The translations under genes and the position numbers were made by a program. Positions 20,977-26,651 of a DNA stretch of 26,651 bases are shown one piece after another. Below the pieces are notes generated by a model. The model did no database searches. It had not been told where the DNA came from and worked only from the letters and a program-made list of their open reading frames with translations. The DNA is from Irineochytrium annulatum. Lineage: Eukaryota > Chytridiomycota > Chytridiomycetes > Chytridiales > Chytridiaceae. The stretch is taken from contig JADGJL010000289.1 of the NCBI GenBank assembly GCA_027600665.1, positions 1 through 26,651 on the forward strand, written 5' to 3'. Within the stretch, counting starts at the first letter, position 1, and every line of letters starts with the position of its first letter.

Positions 20977-22681
20977 TCAAACGCTCTTGTCCTTCACCGC
21001 ACCGCCGACCGTCCCCTCCTCAACACCCCTCTTCAACTCCGCAAAGACCTCCTCGAACTCCTCGACGATGGCCTGAGCGGACCCCTGGCTGAAGTGCATG
21101 TCCCCGTCGTCGAGGTCGAGCATGACCGAGAGCGAGACCTTGCCCCTGTAGGTGTAGATGGTGCAGCCGAGCGAGTTCGGGAACGCCTGCGGGATGAAGG
21201 AAACGATCTCCTGGATCGACTCGCCGGCCCACGGGATCGCCTCCATGGGGCCCGGAACGTTCGTCACGACGGCGTGGATGCGGTTGAAGCCGACGGTCTG
21301 GAAACTGGGTTTGAAGAAAATGGATGAGCTTATCAGGGCGAAGGGGTGCGTCAGGCGGGCGCGCGTGCACCAAAGAATAAGGTGGAACACTTACAGCCGG
21401 GGGACAAACTGCGGGTAGATGTAGCCCCAGAGGACGCCGTAGAAGTTGATCATGGCCTCCGGGTTCCCCTTCTTGACCTTCATGCCCTGGTTGAACTTCT
21501 TGATGCCCCTGACGGTGTCGCCCTGCGAGAGGGGAACGTGGAGGACGTAGCCGGACGTCTTGTTCGAGACGGACCAGTCGTCCGGCTGGCGGAGCGAGGT
21601 CGGGATGAAGAACCAGAAGCCGTTCGGGTCCTTCACGCCGCCGCGCTTAGAGAGGAAGCGCTCGATCGCGGTCGCGAGGCTGGAGGTCAGGACGTCGTTC
21701 ACGGTCACGCCGAGGGCGTTCTTGACGATCTAAGGAATTTCAAACGGGTTTAATTCCATGACCGAGCAAATTGGGTTGGTAAAAAAAAAAAAAACGAACC
21801 TTGACGTCGTCGAGGAGAACGGTGGAAGACCAGCCGACTTGCTTCTGGGAGGTCAGCTTGTTCCTTGAGAAGCTCCGCTTGTAGGACACAAGGAATGCGA
21901 GGAGGTTGACGATGTACAGCCAGAGGAAGTAGATTTGGATGAGGATCATTTGAACGGTGGCTTTGACGGTTTGGAGCGTAATGGCCTGGGGCTTCTTCTG
22001 CGCGACCAGCTTCGCGGCCTTCACATCGTCGATAGCGCTCGGGGGAGAGTCCTTCTTGAGCTCACCCGCGGCGGGGACGGGGGACGCGGTCGGGGTGGCG
22101 TTCTTCCCGGCCTTGTACTGAAGCGCCGACCTGTCCTTGGAGGGGTCGAGCGACGCGACGTAAGCGAGCAGATTACGAACAAAGCCCTGCCCGTCCGCGA
22201 TGGCGTGGTGCGCCTTCAGGAAGAGCACGCAGCCGCCGTCCTCGAGCCCATCGAAGAAGGTCGTGTCCCAGAGCGGCTTCGAAAAGTCGAACGGCGCCGA
22301 AACCTCCTCTCCGAGGAGCTTGGCCAGCTGGGCCTGGGTGCCGGGAGCGGGGACCGTGATGACGCGGAAGTGGTCGTCGATGTTCATCTCGACCTCCCGC
22401 CACTTATTGCGGCCGAAGATGCCCTTGCCGAAGTCGACGACGCGGGTGCAGCACTCGGTGTGCTTCGCGAAATCCGCAACCTGCTTTCGGATCTGTGCGG
22501 GGTCGATGCGGGTCTTGAAGGTGTAGATCGAGGCCACTGTCATCTTGAATCAACAACGTAACGTAAGTATACGATCATCGCGCCACCGAGGTCCCCAGCG
22601 CTCAATCCTTACCAAATGGTGCTCATCCTCGATGGCGAGGAAGACGTTGTCGGCGCCGGTGAGGAACTTGGGAGGGCCCAT
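20977..22681 (-). CDS. wax ester synthase / diacylglycerol acyltransferase-like protein (WS/DGAT)
   Basis: Transfers an acyl group from acyl-CoA to a fatty alcohol or diacylglycerol, making wax esters or triacylglycerol, probably at the ER or lipid droplet. Exons 22681-22613, 22543-21800, 21729-21395 and 21304-20977 give 491 residues, the usual family length. The active-site HHAIADG (135-141, HHxxxDG) is intact and preceded by the LFLK strand. FDFSKPLWDTTF upstream and NVPGP in AVVTNVPGPMEAIPWAG near the C terminus are family landmarks. A hydrophobic stretch at about 222-250 (ILIQIYFLWLYIVNLLAFLV) would anchor it in a membrane, as in plant WSD1-type enzymes. The first exon of 23 codons (MGPPKFLTGADNVFLAIED) restores the start. 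Intron 2 carries a T14 tract right after the donor. Preference for alcohol or diacylglycerol cannot be read from the sequence. Confidence 0.88.
21781..21794 (+). repeat. A14 homopolymer inside an acyltransferase intron
   Basis: Reads as T14 on the coding strand starting five bases after the 5' splice site of intron 2. The frame on either side does not depend on its length. Confidence 0.8.
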
Positions 22682-23285
22682 CGCAGCGGTTCAGAGTTTG
22701 TGAGGCTTGGTGAGGTGGGGGGCGTGCGGAAGTCGCAAAGGGAAGTTTTGACGGCGCGATGAGCTTTTTCTGGAGATGGCGCGTTCGAGGGGGGCGTGGT
22801 GGTCGTGACGTCGCGCAATCGATCCTCTCCGTGTTGGCGACGGCTCACGCTTTATGAACATCTCTCCCTCCTCGGCTGCATCGATGCAAGCCGGCGCCGG
22901 GCCGAACATGCGCAAACCCTCCGTGTCCGCGACGTCATCCTCGGCACACCTCGGCTAAACAGAAAGACAATTTTTTTCAAACTCCTCCCAATGACGTACT
23001 GTCGTGGACTGGCGTGGTAAACACAAAGACCCTGTTCAACGGAATATGAAGAACCAACGATGGAAGATAAATAAAGGCGTAGAGACATGTAAAATGTATT
23101 TTGTATGGAGAACAAAGTTCAAAAGCAGGAAGGGTGTCATAAAAATGTAAAATGTAATGGGGCATGGGAATGAACAGAAGAAACAGAAAACCAATGAAGA
23201 TAAACAATGAAGTGTCTTATGAAACAACACGAGGACATGGCGCCACACGCAAGCGCTCAAGACTCGCCCACCGCCATTAACTCCA
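22682..23285. promoter_or_regulatory. acyltransferase promoter and calpain 3' region
   Basis: About 600 bp between two minus-strand genes. The half next to the acyltransferase holds three TGACGT cores: TGACGTCG at 22806-22813, CGACGTCA at 22930-22937 and TGACGTAC at 22992-22999. The other half is AT-rich and likely the calpain 3' UTR. No gene was seen. Confidence 0.5.
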
Positions 23286-25909
23286 CTAGACCGCCAGCGC
23301 CATCTTGGCACTCAAGATCTTCTCGACGTTGCTCTTCCCAATGTTCTCGCTCATGAGGAACGACCTGTAATTCAGGTACAAATCCGCGCATGGGTCCGAC
23401 ACGTCGGGCCTCATGAGCGTCTTCGCGATCGAGTCGTCGCTCAGCACCTCGGCCGTGGGGGTCTCGGCCACCGTGGCCTGGACCGTCATGAGCCGGTCCT
23501 TAGCGTAGACGCGAACGTAGACGGAGCAGCTGGCCTCCTCGACATCGTCTTCTTCGTCCTCGTCCTCGTCCTTGTCGTCGCCGTCGGCAGAGTCCGTCTT
23601 ATCCTTATCCGAGTCCTCCGCTTCGGGTTTGACGGCGTCCGGGGCGGCGGCGCTCTTGGACGCGACAGAGGCGGCGACGGAGGCGGCCGAAGCAGCAGCG
23701 GACGCGGCGGCAGAGGCAGCGTCAGCGGCTGCGGATGCCGCGTGTGACGCGGAGTTGGCTGCCTTGGCGGCCGCGTTGGCGGCATCAGCGGCGGCGTTGG
23801 CCTGGCTCGCGGCCACGTGCTGCTTCAAGAGCTGGCGCGTGGCCATGATGGCGCGGGATTTCGCCAGGATGAGGTCGTCGATCTTTCGCTCAATCTTCTG
23901 GCGGACTTCGGGCCCGGCGTCGGCGAGGATCTTGTCGCGGGCCTGGCGGCTCGTGCGGAAGGCCGCGATCTTGGGGTAGATGCGATAGTTTCCGGCGGGC
24001 AGGTTCTTGAGCTCGACAGAGGCCGAGCGGGTCTGGCAGAGGTGGAAGGTGGCAACCTAAGAACAATTTTTTTTTTTTTTTTTTTAAATTTGTTTGGATG
24101 CGTTAGCAAATAGATGGAGTTAATGCTCGACAATTACCGGCTGATACACGAAAGCGGGATCGGCCTTGCCCTTCGCCGTCAGCTTTATGAGCTTGAAGGA
24201 CAAATGATAGTCGAGGATACCCTCCAAGCCTGTAAAGTAGCGGGTGTCAACCTGGCTCAGGACGACAAACACGGGGCCCGGGATCGTGACGGTGAAGTCG
24301 AAGACGAGGTTCGAGAAACTGGCCGGGAAGGTTGGCTTGATTTCGAGGAACGCTTTCGCGACGGACCAGGAGTCATCAAAGATGAACGCGCGGGAGACCT
24401 GGCCCCACTCTTTGAGGAAGTCCGCGTCTGATCAATCATCATCGACATCAGTACACGAGCCCGGAGAAATGCGCGCACAAAGACATCGGAACACGTCGGA
24501 ATACTCACACTCCATCCAGAAGACACCGTCGTTGCCGAACTTGTGCCCAAGGAGCTTCATCCATTCCGGCGTCCACTCCTCCGAACCGTCCGACCACCTC
24601 CCCGTCCACTCCGAGTTGCCCCAGGGGTTACGGATCTGCAGCAGCTTCCTGCCCTGCACCTCGACGGCCTTGAGCACGCTGTACTCGTGCCCGTCAAAGA
24701 GGCCCTTGCTCCCGCTGTTGAAACTCGCAAAGAAAAGCCTGTCCGTGTTGACCTTGGACAGCTCGTCCCTCCAGAACCTCTCGCGGTCCAGGATGTCGTT
24801 CGTCGAGATGCCGGAGCACAGCCCACCCGTGAGGTCCTCGACGCCCTCGCCACCGTCGCCGCCCGCGATGGCGCCGTAGGATCCGTGAGCCTTGGCATAC
24901 GCCTTCTCGTACAGCGGCAGCCAGGTCTCGTTCGGGTCCTTGCATTTGGCAAAGTAAAGCGCGTGCGATCCCTGCTGGAAGGAGCGCTCGTAGTCGGTTT
25001 CGGACAGACTGTTGCGGAAGGCAAAGTTGGAGTAGTCGCTGTTCGCCACGAAGAGCTCTACGAAAAACATAACGCTGGTTAATTGAGTTTTGTGTTGAAT
25101 GCACTCGGCAATCAAGTTGAGTCAATACGAACGGTCATCCACAATTGACGTGACCCACTGCCCGTCACGGAAGAACACGAAGCCGTACGCGCCAACCTCC
25201 TCGTCGCGCGCAACGATGGTCTTCATTAGGAGGTCGGGCCTGTTCGAGATGGCGGCGATGGCGGCGAGGATCCAGCAGTCGCCCTCGGCGCCCTGGTTGA
25301 TGTCGTGGGGCTCGATGCCGTCGATGAAGAACTTTGGGTCTTTGAAGATCTCGTGGATGCGCTTGACATCCGCCGGACCGTCGTCAGAGGAAGACTGGAG
25401 CCCGACGAGCGTCTTGAGGCAGTTCTGATGATCGTTCTTCAGATCGAAAAACCTGACAGAAGGAACGGATCAGCAGGGAAAACCTCGTAAATTAATGAAC
25501 GTCGGACAGTGAACTTCCACTCGCTCGATCACACAATTTAAGCGGACAACACGTACTCATCCCTGAAGCGCATGTTCTGCTCCCTGCAGACCTTGCCAAT
25601 GTGGGCGATTTTGGCGCGGCACCTCTGCGCGGCGGCCTCATAGCCCTGGTTGGCGAGGACGGGGGCCTGCCTCGAGACAGAGGCGTCCTGGTCCGTATCG
25701 GTGGTCAGGACAGCCTCGAGGAGAGACTTCTTGTCCTCAAGCTTCTGCAGGCGCTTCTGGGGCATGGTGGTGGTGGGAGGCTGGGTGGTGGGAAGTTGGG
25801 CAGCCGAAGGAAGAGGTTGGGAGGCAGGAGCAAGCTGGGCGACAGAAGGTCTTTGATCGGCTGCAGGGCTGATGGGGCGGGCGAAGAGCGTATTCAACGT
25901 CTTCAACAT
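23286..25909 (-). CDS. calpain-type cysteine protease with Ala-rich and acidic C-terminal extension
   Basis: A papain-fold protease of the calpain family, cutting regulatory proteins at limited sites. Exons 25909-25557, 25452-25133, 25057-24509, 24427-24138 and 24056-23286 give 760 residues. The catalytic Cys lies in QGAEGDCWILAA (C177), His in DGHEYSVLKA (H348), Asn in RNPWGNSEW (N368), all intact, with the usual spacing. FWMEYADFLKEW across intron 3 and the following beta-rich region (WSVAKAFLEIKPTFPASFSNLVF) match the calpain C2-like part. From about 585 to 640 the chain is more than half Ala (AADAANAAAKAANSASHAA), predicting a long helix, then comes an acidic Asp/Glu run (about 650-680) and a final domain-like 75 residues. 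The N-terminal 60 residues are Pro/Gln-rich, followed by a helical basic region. No EF hands are visible, so calcium dependence is uncertain. The start is the first ATG in frame. Confidence 0.88.
23640..23810 (-). repeat. alanine-coding GC-rich low-complexity region
   Basis: GCC/GCG/GCT codons encode about 55 residues with Ala pairs or triplets every three to four positions. The same DNA is also open as an Ala-rich frame on the plus strand, which is a shadow. Confidence 0.85.
24067..24085 (+). repeat. T19 homopolymer inside a calpain intron
   Basis: Reads as A19 on the coding strand, about 10 bases before the 3' splice site of intron 4, where a pyrimidine tract would normally be expected. 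Confidence 0.8.
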
Positions 25910-26651
25910 TCAACTCGCGTATGTTGATGGACGTCCACCTCGACTTCACACTCTTTTATGTGTTTGGGCGGTTTGTTGCCACCAAACCGCCCAAGCCGCC
26001 CCGACCCTGACCTGTCTGCGCGTTCCACCGCCAGTGTGTCTGACTTGGACGTGTCAGTGCACCGAACCCCTCGGATGCACCCGTCCTCCAACCGCACTGA
26101 GCCAACCAGGCCCTCTCACCAAACAAGCGAGTCTGACCTGGTCTTGTCTACCTCTCGAATTATGCCGGCCATATGGTAAAGCCAGCTAGCCGTTGTGGAA
26201 GGGCATGGCATCTGGGATGGCGCGTCGACTTGGGCTGGCCGAGCTGCTGGCCGCCTCCCCGCTCTTGGACGCTCGTCAAGGCGGTCCTCGCAGCATGTTC
26301 AGCCAAATTCAGCCCAATGCCCCAGTGCCTCAAGATCCATCTCACGAAAGAATGGCGATGGCGATAGTGGTCCATGGCGCAAGCACGCCCACATGGTCCG
26401 GCTGGCTTGAGAACGAGGAATCTCACGTTGTCGCAGATAGTAAAACCGCTTGAAAAGGAAACAATTAGCAGAGTTCCTTACCCTCCCTCCTAATTGCAAA
26501 CGCCGTTGTTACTCATGTGCGCGCAAGTCTTGCTAGTAAAATTTTGGCGGTTGCGCAGAATAAGCCGTGTGCCATGGACCAGGTGGTTGCAAAACGACCT
26601 ACTTAAAGAGCTCGGGCCCTCACGCCACGCCCCAACCACCCCCATCTCCCC
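25910..26651. promoter_or_regulatory. region upstream of the calpain gene, no further gene seen
   Basis: The last 740 bases hold the calpain promoter and perhaps the 5' end of a gene beyond the right edge. Short frames at 26160-26453 show no protein character. The final 60 bases become C-rich. A 12-bp inverted repeat lies near the calpain start. Confidence 0.4.
25964..25994. repeat. 12-bp perfect inverted repeat, 7-nt loop
   Basis: TTGGGCGGTTTG (25964-25975) and CAAACCGCCCAA (25983-25994) pair perfectly over 12 bp around a 7-nt loop. It starts 55 bp upstream of the calpain ATG. It could be a 5' UTR hairpin or a binding site for a dimeric factor; zinc-cluster factors bind CGG/CCG pairs. Confidence 0.75.

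Noticed and set aside
23572..23979. Ala-rich plus-strand frame opposite the calpain tail
   Set aside because: GCX repeats read as Ala/Gly/Arg on both strands; the minus frame joins intact calpain exons.
24543..25082. 179-codon plus-strand frame opposite calpain exon 3
   Set aside because: Antisense to the catalytic His/Asn exon and without protein features of its own.
1..26651. CRISPR arrays, tRNA, rRNA, transposons or terminal repeats
   Set aside because: No regularly spaced direct repeats, no tRNA B-box-like sequence, no transposase or reverse transcriptase frames and no long terminal repeats were found by eye.

Overview
The window is nuclear DNA of a filamentous or unicellular fungus. 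The evidence is compact, GC-rich genes cut by short GT..AG introns (mostly 42-80 nt), a Tup1-type co-repressor with the fungal N-terminal tetramerisation region, and several fungal-style protein families. The combination of a GH3-type adenylating enzyme with a WS/DGAT acyltransferase could point to an early-diverging lineage such as a chytrid, but that is a weak inference and the phylum cannot be fixed from this window. I rebuilt the spliced gene models by hand from reading frame, splice signals and recalled family motifs. Every multi-exon model given here closes in frame.

Layout from left to right: a possible membrane-protein fragment on the left edge (-); a Ser/Pro-rich protein of unknown function (-, 334-1455); a long-chain fatty alcohol oxidase in six exons (+, 1939-4728); an orphan seven-helix membrane protein (+, 5369-6687); a magnesium-dependent phosphatase-1 homologue (+, 6940-7558); the Tup1 co-repressor (-, 10637-7759) with a 24-nt microexon; a hormone-sensitive-lipase-like enzyme (-, 13701-10830); a small secreted four-cysteine peptide precursor (+, 13786-14142) that diverges from the lipase across 84 bp; a Q/H-rich BTB protein (-, 16463-14857); a GH3-family acyl-adenylating enzyme (+, 17749-20002); a wax ester synthase/diacylglycerol acyltransferase-like protein (-, 22681-20977); and a calpain-type cysteine protease with an alanine-rich tail (-, 25909-23286).

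Four genes handle acyl chains or neutral lipids: fatty alcohol oxidase, HSL-like lipase, GH3 acyl-adenylase and WS/DGAT. Together they could make, break and oxidise wax esters or acylglycerols. The TGACGT core of a CRE/ATF site occurs upstream of the oxidase, the lipase (as a perfect TGACGTCA palindrome) and the acyltransferase, and I did not find it upstream of the other genes. This hints at shared control but could be chance.

The least familiar items are the Kex2-style secreted peptide precursor, the orphan seven-helix protein with a duplicated Ser-rich motif in its long loop, the Q-rich insertion in the GH3 enzyme, and the long insertion between the catalytic Asp and His of the lipase. I saw no CRISPR array, rRNA, tRNA or clear transposon.
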